Assembly (NCBI RefSeq): GCF_014353015.1
Contig: NZ_CP060704.1
Coordinates: 1,637,001 to 1,701,000, forward strand
Origin: Chitinimonas koreensis
GTDB lineage: Bacteria > Pseudomonadota > Gammaproteobacteria > Burkholderiales > Chitinimonadaceae
Direction: 5' to 3'
DNA: 64,000 bases
The notes beneath the pieces are model-generated. The model did no database searches. It saw nothing but the letters and a program-made list of their open reading frames with translations, and was not told the origin of the DNA. The position numbers and the translations under genes were made by a program. Of this stretch, positions 26,933-36,020 are shown piece after piece (position 1 is the first letter of the stretch; each line of letters starts with the position of its first letter).

Positions 26933-28294
26933 CTATTCGCGCAGCGCGGCGATGGCCTGGTCGAGCCGTTCGATCGCGGTCACCGCCATGCCGGCGATCG
27001 GCGTTTTCGGCGCGTTGGCGCGGGGGATGATGGCGCGCTCGAAGCCGAGCTTGGCCGCTTCCTTGAGCCGCTCCTGGCCGCGCTGCACCGGCCGCACCTC
27101 GCCCGACAGGCCGACTTCGCCGAACACCACCAGCTTCTCGGGCAGCGGCTTGTTGCGCAGCGAGGAATAGATCGCCAGCAGCACGGCCAGGTCGGCCGCC
27201 GGCTCGGCGATGCGCACGCCGCCGACCGCGTTGAGGAACACGTCCTGGTCGAAGCAGGCGACGCCGGCGTGGCGATGCAGCACCGCCAGCAGCAAGGACA
27301 GCCGGTTCTGCTCGAGCCCGACCGCCAGCCGCTTGGGATTGGGCGCATGCGCTTCGTCGACCAGCGCCTGGATCTCGACCAGCAGCGGCCGCGTGCCCTC
27401 CTGAGTGACCAGCACGCAGGAGCCGGCCACCGGCTCGGCATGCCGGCTCAGGAACAGCGCCGACGGGTTGGCCACGCCGCGCAGGCCGCGGTCGGTCATG
27501 GCGAACACGCCGAGCTCGTTGACCGCGCCGAAGCGGTTCTTCTGGGCGCGGATCAGGCGGAAGCTCGAATGGGTGTCGCCCTCGAAATACAGCACCGCGT
27601 CGACGATGTGCTCGAGCACGCGCGGGCCGGCCAGCGCGCCTTCCTTGGTGACGTGGCCGACCAGCAGGATGGTGGTGCCGCTGGTCTTGGCGTAGCGGGT
27701 GAGCTGGGCGGCGCATTCGCGCACCTGGGCCACGCTGCCGGGAGCCGACTGCAGCTGGTCGGTGTAGACGGTCTGGATCGAGTCGATCACCGCCACCGCC
27801 GGCTTCTCGCTGGCCAGGCCGGCCAGGATGGTCTCAAGCTGGATCTCGGCCAGGAGCCGCACCGGCTCGGCCTCGACCGCCAGCCGGCGCGCGCGCAGCG
27901 CGATCTGCTGGGCCGATTCCTCGCCGCTGACGTAGAGCACCGGGCCGTTGCGGCCCAGGTGGGCGATCGCCTGCAGCAGCAGGGTGGACTTGCCGATGCC
28001 CGGGTCGCCGCCGATCAGCACCACCGCGCCGGCCACCAGGCCGCCGCCGAGCACGCGGTCGAGCTCCTCCGAGCCGGTGCTGGTGCGCGGCGCTTCGCGC
28101 GTCTCGACCTCGGACAGGTTCTGCACGCCGCCGCCGGCGGCCAGCGCGTTGAAGCGGGCGACGCCGGGCCGGGCCGGCTCGAGCACGGTCTCGCCCAGGG
28201 TGTTCCAGGCGCCGCAGTGCGGGCACTGGCCCTGCCACTTGGGATTGACGCCGCCGCAGTCGGCGCAGGTGTAGACGGTTTTCGCTTTGGCCAT
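26933..28294 (-). CDS. radA: DNA repair protein RadA
   Basis: The 453-residue RecA-like branch-migration ATPase has an N-terminal zinc finger (Cys10, Cys13, Cys24, Cys27 in CADCGGVNPKWQGQCPHCG), Walker A GGDPGIGKST at about 94-103, the RadA signature KNRFGAVNE, and a C-terminal Lon-like domain. It takes part in recombinational repair. The gene stands between trxA and the VanY-like gene, all on the minus strand. Confidence 0.97.
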   Translation of the reverse strand: MAKAKTVYTCADCGGVNPKWQGQCPHCGAWNTLGETVLEPARPGVARFNALAAGGGVQNLSEVETREAPRTSTGSEELDRVLGGGLVAGAVVLIGGDPGIGKSTLLLQAIAHLGRNGPVLYVSGEESAQQIALRARRLAVEAEPVRLLAEIQLETILAGLASEKPAVAVIDSIQTVYTDQLQSAPGSVAQVRECAAQLTRYAKTSGTTILLVGHVTKEGALAGPRVLEHIVDAVLYFEGDTHSSFRLIRAQKNRFGAVNELGVFAMTDRGLRGVANPSALFLSRHAEPVAGSCVLVTQEGTRPLLVEIQALVDEAHAPNPKRLAVGLEQNRLSLLLAVLHRHAGVACFDQDVFLNAVGGVRIAEPAADLAVLLAIYSSLRNKPLPEKLVVFGEVGLSGEVRPVQRGQERLKEAAKLGFERAIIPRANAPKTPIAGMAVTAIERLDQAIAALRE

Positions 28295-28354
28295 GGATCG
28301 CAGGAAGGTTCGGATTGGGGGACGACGCGCCGCGGCGGGTCGGCCGGAGTGGGT

Positions 28355-28897
28355 TCAGGCGGTTTCGCCGCCGGCCGGCCGGTAGCACCAGTGCCACGGC
28401 TCGTAGACGATGCCGGCCGGGTTGTCGCGCGGGTAGCTCAGCACGAAGCCGAAGCGGCCGGCATGGTCGAGCAGCCAGGCGAAGGCGGCGGTGCGCTCGA
28501 AATCCTCTTCGAGCGCGGCGGCGCCCGGGCTGGTCAGGTCGAGCGCGCGGCCGCCGTGGTGCTCGCTGTGGCCCGGTGCGGCGCTGACGGCGAGGATCTG
28601 TTCGATGGTCTGGCCCTGCGCCAGCTTGCGGCGGATCAGGCCGGCCTGGTAGTCGACGCTGCGGAAGGCCGAGACCAGCTGCAGCTCGATGCCGTCGGCC
28701 GCCGCCGCTGCGCGCATCGCCCGCCAGGCCTGCGCGGTGGCGGGCTCGGCGAACTGGTCGCGGTTGAACACGTCGAGCCCGAGCGGCGCCAGCACGCCCG
28801 CTTCGGCGCAGTACGGCAGGCCGCGCTGCGCCGCGTAGTCGGGCGCGATGCCCAGTTCGGCGTGCAGGGCGGCGAGGCGGTCGAAGTCGTCGGGCAT
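28355..28897 (-). CDS. M15-family D-alanyl-D-alanine carboxypeptidase (VanY-like)
   Basis: The 180-residue peptidase has the M15B zinc motifs: SAFRSVDYQ, GHSEHHGGRALDL (SxHxxGxAxD) and EPWHWCY (ExxWH). Such enzymes trim D-Ala from peptidoglycan peptides. The start at 28897 (MPDDFDRLAALHAELG) has GGAAAG upstream and lacks any signal peptide, so either the protein is cytosolic (LD-peptide recycling type) or export is unconventional. It is divergent from the mocR gene. Confidence 0.87.
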   Translation of the reverse strand: MPDDFDRLAALHAELGIAPDYAAQRGLPYCAEAGVLAPLGLDVFNRDQFAEPATAQAWRAMRAAAAADGIELQLVSAFRSVDYQAGLIRRKLAQGQTIEQILAVSAAPGHSEHHGGRALDLTSPGAAALEEDFERTAAFAWLLDHAGRFGFVLSYPRDNPAGIVYEPWHWCYRPAGGETA

Positions 28898-29012
28898 GGT
28901 CTTTCCATGAACGCGGTATGCAGGGCGGCGGCAGGCCGACAGTGTAGAGGTGCCAGCGGCCGGGCAGGAAGCGCATCGGCTCCGGAGCCCATCCATCTAC
29001 TTGGCGCCGCTG

Positions 29013-29122
29013 ACAAAACCCTTCTGGCGTCGTTGTGCGAGCTTGCCGTACCTAAGACTGTCTGCGCTCGAAGTACTGTCTGCGCTCGCACGCCTAGCCA
29101 GAACCGCTTCGCTGGGTTTTGT
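29013..29122. repeat. Imperfect inverted-repeat element upstream of mocR
   Basis: ACAAAACCC at 29013-29021 pairs with GGGTTTTGT at 29114-29122. Subterminal TTCTGGC and GTGCGAGC segments also recur inverted on the two sides. Inside are two direct copies of ACTGTCTGCGCTCG (29057-29070 and 29075-29088). The 110-bp unit looks like a small non-coding mobile element. The 348-bp gap 28898-29245 holds nothing else recognisable. Confidence 0.6.
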
Positions 29123-29245
29123 TGGCGGCTCTCAATATGGAGAAGCGGCGGCCCTACGGGACAGCCGCGCTTGCGGCGCGAAGGCCGGCGACAGAGAATC
29201 GCCAGACAATTCCGGACAGTTCGGCCGGTACAGTCGGAACCCGCC

Positions 29246-30675
29246 ATGGCCCCTTCGTCGTCGACCACGATCATCCCAAGCCCCTCGTCGAACAGATCGT
29301 CGAGCAGTTCATCGCCCGCATCGGCGACAAGAGCCTGCGCGCCGGCAGCCGGCTCACCTCGATCCGCCGTTTCGCCGCCGAATATCACGTCTCCAAGTTC
29401 ACCGTGGTCGAGGCCTACGACCGCCTGGTCGCGCTCGGCTACGTGCAATCGCGCCGCGGCGCCGGTTTCTTCGTCGCCTCGCGGGTCGAGTCGCACGCCA
29501 ACGTGCCGCTGCGGCGCGAGCCGCCCTTGCGCCGTTGCGTCGACAGCCTGTGGCTGCTGCGGCAGGACGCGCTGACCGCCGACAACAGCGTGCTCAAGCC
29601 CGGCTGCGGCTGGCTGCCGCCCGACTGGATGCCCGAGGCCGAGCTGGAGAAGGCGCTGCGCGACCTGACCCGCCGGCCCAATGCGCGGCTGACTAGCTAC
29701 GGCGAGCCGTTCGGCTACCGGCCGCTGCGCCAGCAGCTGTGCGTGCGGCTGGCCGAGCTGGAGATCGAGACCGAGCCCGAGCAGATCGTGCTGACCCACG
29801 GCGCGATGCAGGCGCTGGATCTGATCGCGCGCTACTTCGTCGACGAGGGCGACGCGGTGCTGGTCGACGATCCGGGCTTCTTCAACGTGTTCGCCAACCA
29901 GAAGCTCAACGGCGCGCGGCTCTACGGCGTGCCGCGCACGCCCAACGGACCCGACGTGGCGGTGCTCGAGCAACTGCTGGCTGAGCACAAGCCCAAGCTG
30001 TTCATCACCAACAGCGTGCTGCACAACCCGACCGGCACCAGCCTCAACCGCGCCACCGCCTTCCGCATCCTGCAACTGGCCGAGAAGTACGACCTCACCA
30101 TCGTCGAGGACGACATCTACAGCGATTTCCAGACCGGTCCGGGCGAGCGGCTGGCGGCGCTCGACCAGCTCAACCGGGTGATCTACATCGGCAGCTTTTC
30201 CAAGACGCTGTCGGCCAACCTGCGGGTCGGCTTCATCGCGGCCGATCCGCGCCGCGCGCAGGATCTGTGCGACCTCAAGCTGTTGACCGGGCTGTCGTCG
30301 TCGGAGGCGGCCGAGCGGGTGATCCACGCCATGCTGACCGAGGGCGCCTACCGCAAGCACATGGAACGGGTGAAGACCCGGCTCAAGCAGGCTGCCGACG
30401 AGGCGCTGCCGCGGCTGGAGGCGCTCGGCTACACGCTGTGGGCGCAGCCCAGCGGCGGCATGTTCACCTTCGCCCGGCTGCCGGCCATCGCCGACAGCGT
30501 GCCGATCGCCCAGGCCGCGCTCGGCGAAGGACTGATGCAGGCGCCCGGCGTGCTGTTCTGTCCGCAAGGCGGCGCGACGCCTTGGCTGCGCTTCAACATG
30601 GCGCACATGGAAGACCGCCGCGTCTGGGACTGGCTGGCACGGGTGGCGGCGGGGGAGCCCGCCAAGGCGCTATAA
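29246..30675 (+). CDS. MocR-type regulator (GntR helix-turn-helix fused to class I aminotransferase fold), frame broken after the first codons
   Basis: The long open frame contains a GntR winged helix (HPKPLVEQIVEQFIARIGDK ... SIRRFAAEYHVSKFTVVEAY) and then an aminotransferase-like domain. PLP-site motifs are HNPTGTSLN, IVEDDIYSDF and SFSKTLSANLRVGF (Lys). The open frame extends upstream without a believable start: only a TTG at 29119 and an ATG at 29137 lying in and just past a repeat element. ATG 29246 in the other frame reads MAPF if one C is added to the CCCC run. The result, M-A-P-F-V-V-D then HPKPLV, is the normal family N-terminus and gives 476 residues. MocR proteins sense PLP-related ligands; the target here is unknown. 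Confidence 0.78.
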
Positions 30676-30727
30676 TCACGGTCGACTACATCTTGATTAC
30701 ATCTGACGGCGGTGTTGCCCACCGCCG
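30671..30727 (+). promoter_or_regulatory. rluB -10 element and leader hairpin
   Basis: A perfect TATAAT (30671-30676) overlaps the mocR stop codon. Downstream, CGGCGGTG (30707-30714) pairs with CACCGCCG (30720-30727) around a 5-base loop, ten bases before the GGAG of rluB. No good -35 is visible. The hairpin could influence rluB translation. Confidence 0.5.
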
Positions 30728-30747
30728 TTCGTCATTGGAGTTCCCCC

Positions 30748-32196
30748 ATGGCCCCGCCGCGCAAACCCGCTCCCCGCCCGCCCGCCGACCGTACCGCAGC
30801 CCCTGCCGGCGGCCGCGGCCGTAGCCGTCCACCGCAAGGCGAGTCCGAACGCGGCGGCGAAGGCGGCCGCCGCGCGCCCTCCGGCCGGTACGGCGAGACG
30901 CCGCGCGATGCGGGCGGGCAGGGCGGTCGTGGCCGCCAGGCCGAACAGGAGACCGGCCGCGCGCCGCGCGCCGCGACCGGTGGCCGCGGCGGCGTATCGA
31001 CCGGCCGTGGCCCGGCCGATCGCGGGCCGGCTGACCGCAACCCCTCTGAGCGCAGCCCGTCCGGCCGTAGCCCGGCGGGTCGCGGCCCGGCCGATCGCGA
31101 TGCCACCGGACGTGGCGCCGGCGATCGCGGCCCCGCCGGCAAGGCGCCGGCCGAACGCGGCGCCACCGGCCGCGCACCGGCCGGCAAGAGCCGGATCGAG
31201 CAGCACACCATGGGCGGCCGCGCCTTCGGCAGCGTCGAGCAGCGCCAGCGCAAGCGCTACGGCGAGGACGAAGCGGGGCCGGCGCCGACCGAAGCGCCGC
31301 GCCGGCCGCGCAACGCCGCCGAAGTGGCCGACCTGCCGGTCGAGCGCGCCAAGAAGATGCGCGTGCGCCACGGCAGCGAGCAGTACGAGAAGCAGGCCTA
31401 CCAGTTGCGCGAGAAGCGCGTCGAGGCGCACCACGTCGGCGAACTGCGCATCCAGAAGGCGCTGGCGCTGTCCGGCATCGGTTCGCGCCGCGACTGCGAC
31501 GAATGGGTCGCCAAGGGCCGCGTCAGCATCAACGGCGCGGTGGTCGAGCCCGGCGCGCGCGTCAAGATGGGCGACCGCGTGCTGTTCGACGGCAAGCCGG
31601 TCAACATCAAGTGGCCCGACCGGCTGCCGCGCGTGGTGCTCTATCACAAGCAGGAGGGCGAGCTGGTCAGCCGCGACGATCCGGAAGGCCGCACCACGGT
31701 GTTCGAGCGACTGCCGCGGCTGCAGAGCTCGGCCTGGGTGGCGGTCGGCCGGCTCGACTTCAATACCTCGGGCCTGTTGATCTTCACCACCTCGGGCGAC
31801 CTGGCCAACCGGCTGACCCATCCGCGCTTCGAGGTGCAGCGCGAATACGCGGTGCGGGTGCTCGGCCAGCTGACCGAGGACCAGCGCAAGCAGCTGATCG
31901 CCGGCATCGAGCTGGAGGACGGCCCGGCCCGCTTCGAGGTGCTCGAGGACCAGGGCGGCGAGGGCAAGAACCACTGGTACCGCGTGATCCTCAAGGAAGG
32001 CCGCAACCGCGAGGTGCGCCGCATGTTCGAGCATTTCGAGCTGCAGGTGTCGCGGCTGATGCGGGTGCGCTTCGGCCTGCTCACGCTGCCGTCGCGGCTC
32101 AAGCGTGGCCAGTACTACGAGCTCGACGAACCGGAGGTGCTGGCGGTGCTCAAGTGGGCCGGCCTGGGCCTGACCGGCCGCGTGCCGACGCGCTGA
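30748..32196 (+). CDS. rluB: 23S rRNA pseudouridine(2605) synthase RluB with long disordered N-terminal extension
   Basis: The 482-residue protein combines a catalytic half with a long N-terminal extension. Residues about 230 on carry an S4 RNA-binding domain (LRIQKALALSGIGSRRDCDE) and an RsuA/RluB-type pseudouridine synthase domain with catalytic Asp in GRLDFNTSGLLIF (about residue 337). RluB modifies U2605 of 23S rRNA. Residues 1 to about 150 are low-complexity Arg/Gly/Pro/Ala with imperfect repeats such as GRGPADRGPADR, probably disordered and RNA-binding. The start at 30748 follows GGAG. greB follows after ten bases. Confidence 0.9.
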   Translation: MAPPRKPAPRPPADRTAAPAGGRGRSRPPQGESERGGEGGRRAPSGRYGETPRDAGGQGGRGRQAEQETGRAPRAATGGRGGVSTGRGPADRGPADRNPSERSPSGRSPAGRGPADRDATGRGAGDRGPAGKAPAERGATGRAPAGKSRIEQHTMGGRAFGSVEQRQRKRYGEDEAGPAPTEAPRRPRNAAEVADLPVERAKKMRVRHGSEQYEKQAYQLREKRVEAHHVGELRIQKALALSGIGSRRDCDEWVAKGRVSINGAVVEPGARVKMGDRVLFDGKPVNIKWPDRLPRVVLYHKQEGELVSRDDPEGRTTVFERLPRLQSSAWVAVGRLDFNTSGLLIFTTSGDLANRLTHPRFEVQREYAVRVLGQLTEDQRKQLIAGIELEDGPARFEVLEDQGGEGKNHWYRVILKEGRNREVRRMFEHFELQVSRLMRVRFGLLTLPSRLKRGQYYELDEPEVLAVLKWAGLGLTGRVPTR

Positions 32197-32206
32197 GCGG
32201 GGCGCC

Positions 32207-32764
32207 ATGAACAAGGCCTTCACCCGCGAGGACGACGGCGAGGACGACGACGCGCTGCCCGAGCACCTGCAACTACCGAAGTCGACCCGCAACTATATGA
32301 CGCCGGGCGGCTGGAACCGCATGCGCGAGGAGCTGCACCAGCTGGTCAGCAAGGAGCGGCCGCAGCTGACCCAGGTGATCAACTGGGCCGCCAGCAACGG
32401 CGACCGCTCGGAGAACGGCGACTACCTGTATGGCAAGAAGCGGTTACGCGAGATCGACCGCCGCATCCGCTTCCTGACCAAGCGGCTGGAGAACGCCGAA
32501 GTGGTCGACCCGGCCACCCGCGAGCCGACCGAGCAGGTGTTCTTCGCCGCCACCGTCACCGTGCTGCGCGGCGACGGCAAGGAGCAGACCGTCAGCATCG
32601 TCGGCGTCGACGAGATCGATCTCGAGCGCAACCACATCAGCTGGATCTCGCCGCTGGCGCGCACCCTGCTCAAGGCGCGCGAGGGCGACAGCGTATTGCT
32701 GCGCGGCCCGGCCGGCGACGAGGAGATCGAGATCCTGGAAGTGGCATATCGCGCGCTCGACTAG
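32207..32764 (+). CDS. greB: Transcription elongation factor GreB
   Basis: The 185-residue Gre factor rescues backtracked RNA polymerase by stimulating transcript cleavage. The N-terminal coiled-coil carries the acidic tip (NGDRSENGDYLYGKKR), followed by the FKBP-like C-terminal domain (ISWISPLARTLLKAREGD). Length and the RSENGDY motif favour GreB. It starts ten bases after rluB and is probably co-transcribed. Confidence 0.93.
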   Translation: MNKAFTREDDGEDDDALPEHLQLPKSTRNYMTPGGWNRMREELHQLVSKERPQLTQVINWAASNGDRSENGDYLYGKKRLREIDRRIRFLTKRLENAEVVDPATREPTEQVFFAATVTVLRGDGKEQTVSIVGVDEIDLERNHISWISPLARTLLKAREGDSVLLRGPAGDEEIEILEVAYRALD

Positions 32765-32877
32765 CGATGCCGATGGCTTGGGGCCGCTGGGCAGGCGGTG
32801 CCCGTGCGTGCGTCGCGGCCGGCCGGCGATCCGGCGGCTATGATTCGAGGCGTGACCTGAACCGGCGGAGTGGGGCA

Positions 32878-33618
32878 ATGCGGATCCTGCATGGACTGAT
32901 CGCGCTGTGCTGGGCGGCGAGCGCCGCCGCGGCCGAATGCGAGCTGCCGATCGCGACCGGCGAATGGCCGCCCTTCGTTTCCGAGCACCTGCCCGGCGGC
33001 GGGCCGGTGGCGCGGGTGGTCAACGCGGTGCTGGTCGAGATGGGCTGCCGGCCGCACTTCGTCTTCACCAGCTGGCCGCTGGCCGAACGGATGGTCGACG
33101 AGGCCACGGTGTTCGCCGCCGTACCCTATGCGCTGACGGCCGAGCGGCAGGCGCGCTTCGCCTTCACCGCTTCGCTGTTCGAGACCCGCGCGGTGGTGTT
33201 CTACGACCGCCGCCGCTTCCCGGTGGCGCCGAACCTGGCCCGCTCCGAGGATTTCCTCAACTACCAGGTCGGTGCGATCCGCGGCGAGTGGTTCCTGGCC
33301 GACCTGCTGCGGGCCGGCGTCCAGCCCGACTACGCCACCACCTACGAACAGACCCTCGCCAAGCTCGCCGCCGGCCGCATCGACCTGGCGCCGCTGAACG
33401 ACCGGCTCGGCTGGTACTACCTGCGCCAGGCGCTGCCCAACGACACCGCCCGCTTCGGCACCGTGCCGCATGCGCAGGCGGCCACTCGCACCAACCACAT
33501 GATCGTCGCGCGCGGCTATGCCGACAGCGAGCGGCTGCGCGGCGAGTTCGACGCGGCACTGTTGCGGCTCAAGCAGCGCGGCGAGATCGAGCGCTTGTTG
33601 AAAGCCGGCGGCCTGTAG
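32878..33618 (+). CDS. Periplasmic solute-binding protein family 3 (amino-acid-type)
   Basis: The 246-residue protein has a signal peptide (MRILHGLIALCWAASAAAA) and an SBP_bac_3 domain from ECELPIATGEWPPF to LLRLKQRGEIERLL. No permease or ATPase genes are adjacent, so it may be an orphan receptor or sensor-like binding protein rather than part of a local transporter. The start at 32878 follows GGAGTGGGG. The ligand is unknown. Confidence 0.82.
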   Translation: MRILHGLIALCWAASAAAAECELPIATGEWPPFVSEHLPGGGPVARVVNAVLVEMGCRPHFVFTSWPLAERMVDEATVFAAVPYALTAERQARFAFTASLFETRAVVFYDRRRFPVAPNLARSEDFLNYQVGAIRGEWFLADLLRAGVQPDYATTYEQTLAKLAAGRIDLAPLNDRLGWYYLRQALPNDTARFGTVPHAQAATRTNHMIVARGYADSERLRGEFDAALLRLKQRGEIERLLKAGGL

Positions 33619-33712
33619 GGCCTGCTGGCTCGACCCGGATTCATGGCCCTTCGGCTGGCATGACGATGGCTTGGCTGGTGCGCGTAGTAGAATAAGCGCC
33701 GAGGAGATGCTC

Positions 33713-34567
33713 ATGCTGGCTGTCGATCTGCACGCCCATTCAAATGTCTCGGACGGCATGCTGCCGCCGGCCGAGGTGGTCGCCCGCGCCGCGTCGCGCG
33801 GTTGCCGGCTGTTCGCGCTGACCGATCACGACGACGTGCGCGGCCTGGCCGAAGCCGAGGCCGAGGCCGGCCGCCACGGCATGCGCTTCGTGCCGGGCGT
33901 CGAGGTCTCGGTGAGCTGGCGCAAGCACACGCTGCACATCGTCGGGCTCGGCATCGACTATCGCAACGCCGAACTGCTGGCCGGCCTCGCCGGCGTGCGC
34001 GCCGGCCGCGACGAGCGCGCCGAGCGCATGGCCGCCGCGCTGGCGGCGGTCGGCATCCCCGACATGCTCGAAGGCGCGCGCCGCTATGCCGACAACCCCG
34101 AGATGATCGGCCGCGCCCACTTCGCCCGCCACCTGATCGAACGCGGCTACGCGCGCGACATGAAGGGCGTGTTCCGTAAATACCTGGCGCGCGGCAAGCC
34201 CGGCTACGTGCCGCACGAGTGGGCCTGCCTGGCCGACGCGGTCGGCTGGATCCGTGCCGCCGGCGGCGTCGCGGTGATCGCCCACCCGGGCCGCTACGAA
34301 TTCGGCCGCCAGACGCTGCTCGAGCTGATCGAGGAATTCAAGGCCGCCGGCGGCGAGGGCATCGAGGTGGTCTCGGGCAGCCACCAGCCGAGCGATTTCG
34401 AGCGCTACGCCCGGCTGGCCGAGACCCAGGGCCTGCTCGCCTCGGCCGGTTCGGACTACCACGCGACCGGCGAAGGCGCGCGCGAACCGGGCATCCTGCC
34501 CGACCTGCCGCCCGGCCCGGAGCCGGTCTGGCGGCGCTGGCTCGACGACGCGGCGCCGGCCTCGTGA
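33713..34567 (+). CDS. PHP-domain phosphoesterase, TrpH/RNase AM family
   Basis: The 284-residue PHP metalloenzyme has metal-binding motifs DLHAHSNVSDG, LTDHDDV, the pGVEVS segment, IAHPGRYEFGR and GSDYHATG. E. coli RNase AM (TrpH/YciV) hydrolyses 3',5'-nucleotide bisphosphates and trims RNA 5' ends. The start at 33713 has GAGGAG six bases upstream; an ATG at 33707 is too close to it. The order trpH-yciO is kept in E. coli next to trp genes, and here trpS lies two genes downstream. Confidence 0.88.
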   Translation: MLAVDLHAHSNVSDGMLPPAEVVARAASRGCRLFALTDHDDVRGLAEAEAEAGRHGMRFVPGVEVSVSWRKHTLHIVGLGIDYRNAELLAGLAGVRAGRDERAERMAAALAAVGIPDMLEGARRYADNPEMIGRAHFARHLIERGYARDMKGVFRKYLARGKPGYVPHEWACLADAVGWIRAAGGVAVIAHPGRYEFGRQTLLELIEEFKAAGGEGIEVVSGSHQPSDFERYARLAETQGLLASAGSDYHATGEGAREPGILPDLPPGPEPVWRRWLDDAAPAS

Positions 34568-34663
34568 TGCGCCCGGTCGCCCATCCGGCGCATCGGCCAA
34601 AAGTATGATTGGCGGCCGGAAGGCTTGAACCATCGGCCCTCCAGCCCGCACAATCGCGCCTCC

Positions 34664-35290
34664 ATGGCACAATATTTTTCCATTCACCCCGAGAATCCGC
34701 AGCCGCGCCTGATCAAGCAGGCGGTCGGCATCATCCGTGCCGGCGGCATCGTGGTGTATCCGACCGACTCCTGCTATGCGCTCGGCTGCCATCTCGGCGA
34801 CAAGGACGCGGTCGAGCGCATCCGCCGCATCCGCCAGGTCGACGACAAGCATCACTTCACGCTGATCTGCCGCGACCTGTCCGAGCTCGGCACCTATGCC
34901 CGCGTCGACAATCGCCAGTTCCGCTTCCTCAAGAGCGCGATGCCCGGCCCCTATACGGTGATCCTGCAGGCGACGCGCGAAGTGCCGCGGCGGGTGATGC
35001 AGCAGAAGCGCTCCACCGTGGGCCTGCGCGTGCCCAGCCACCCGGTGGCGCTGGCGCTGCTGGAGGAGCTGGGCGAGCCGCTGCTGTCGTCCACGCTGCT
35101 GCTGCCCGGCGAGGAATGGCCGCCGTGCGAGGGCGCCGAGATCCGCGAGCGGCTCGAGCACCAGGTCGAGCTGGTGCTCGACGGCGGCCACTGCGGCAGC
35201 GAACCCACCACCGTGATCGACCTGACCGGCGCCGACCCGATCCTGCTCCGCCGCGGCGCCGGCAACCCCGCTCCCTTCGGACTGGACTGA
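34664..35290 (+). CDS. yciO: YciO-type Sua5/YrdC family protein
   Basis: The 208-residue protein is very close to E. coli YciO along its length (MAQYFSIHPENPQPRLI, YPTDSCYALGC, RIRQVDDKHHFTLICRDLSE, TTVIDLTG). The YrdC fold binds ATP, threonine and bicarbonate to make threonylcarbamoyl-AMP in TsaC/Sua5; YciO is a less active paralogue. It directly follows trpH. Confidence 0.92.
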   Translation: MAQYFSIHPENPQPRLIKQAVGIIRAGGIVVYPTDSCYALGCHLGDKDAVERIRRIRQVDDKHHFTLICRDLSELGTYARVDNRQFRFLKSAMPGPYTVILQATREVPRRVMQQKRSTVGLRVPSHPVALALLEELGEPLLSSTLLLPGEEWPPCEGAEIRERLEHQVELVLDGGHCGSEPTTVIDLTGADPILLRRGAGNPAPFGLD

Positions 35291-35299
35291 ACCCTCCCC

Positions 35300-35965
35300 A
35301 TGCAAGCCCTGCTCGAAGTCCTCACGCTCTACGCCTTGCCGGTGATCTTCGCCCTGACCATCCCGGAGGCGGCCCAGGCCATGGTGGCCGACAAGCTGGG
35401 CGACCGCAGCGCGCGCGCCAGCGGCCGGCTGACGCTCAATCCGACGGTCCATATCGACCCGCTCGGCACCATCATCCTGCCGCTGGGCATGATCGCCCTG
35501 ACCAAGCTGTCGGGCGGCGTGGTGCCGCCGCTGCTGATCGGCTGGGCCAAGCCGATCCCGATCGACTATGGCCGGCTCAGCAATCCCAAGCGGGCGATGC
35601 GCTGGCTGGCCGCCGCGATTCCGGCCGCCAACCTGGCCATGGCCCTGGTGTGGGCGGTGTTTTTCAAGCTTGCGGCGGTGAACGCGGACAGTTACTTTGC
35701 CGAGCCGCTGCAGCGCATGGCGGCGATCGGCATCACCATGAATCTGGCTTTCGCGGTGCTGATGTTGTTGCCGATCCTGCCGTTCCCCGGCGGCCGCATC
35801 GTGTTCAGCCTGCTGCCGCCGCGCGCCGCCTTCAGCTACGCCAAGCACGAACCCTACGGCAACTGGATCGTCCTGGGCCTGTTCATTACCGGCATCCTCG
35901 GTGTTGTACTCGGGCCTATCATCCAGCTGCTGGTTGCGCTAATCGCAACACTGTTCGGGCTGTAA
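35300..35965 (+). CDS. Site-2 protease (M50) family membrane protein lacking the catalytic motifs
   Basis: The 221-residue protein has about six membrane helices laid out like short M50 proteases of the SpoIVFB-like/Rv class. The metal site HExxH, expected in the first helices (HEAAHGY in relatives), reads PEAAQ (residues 22-26): both zinc His are replaced. The second motif, normally LPxPPLDGG, reads LPILPFPGG (158-165) with Pro163 for Asp. The nucleotide sequence (ATCCCGGAGGCGGCCCAGGC) is clean, so this is not a frame problem. It should be an inactive paralogue, perhaps a substrate-binding pseudoprotease. It starts ten bases after yciO and precedes trpS. Confidence 0.82.
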   Translation: MQALLEVLTLYALPVIFALTIPEAAQAMVADKLGDRSARASGRLTLNPTVHIDPLGTIILPLGMIALTKLSGGVVPPLLIGWAKPIPIDYGRLSNPKRAMRWLAAAIPAANLAMALVWAVFFKLAAVNADSYFAEPLQRMAAIGITMNLAFAVLMLLPILPFPGGRIVFSLLPPRAAFSYAKHEPYGNWIVLGLFITGILGVVLGPIIQLLVALIATLFGL

Positions 35966-36020
35966 TGCGATAATCGCATTGCAACAAACATAAATGCCGC
36001 AACCGAAAGCCTCATTCTGA

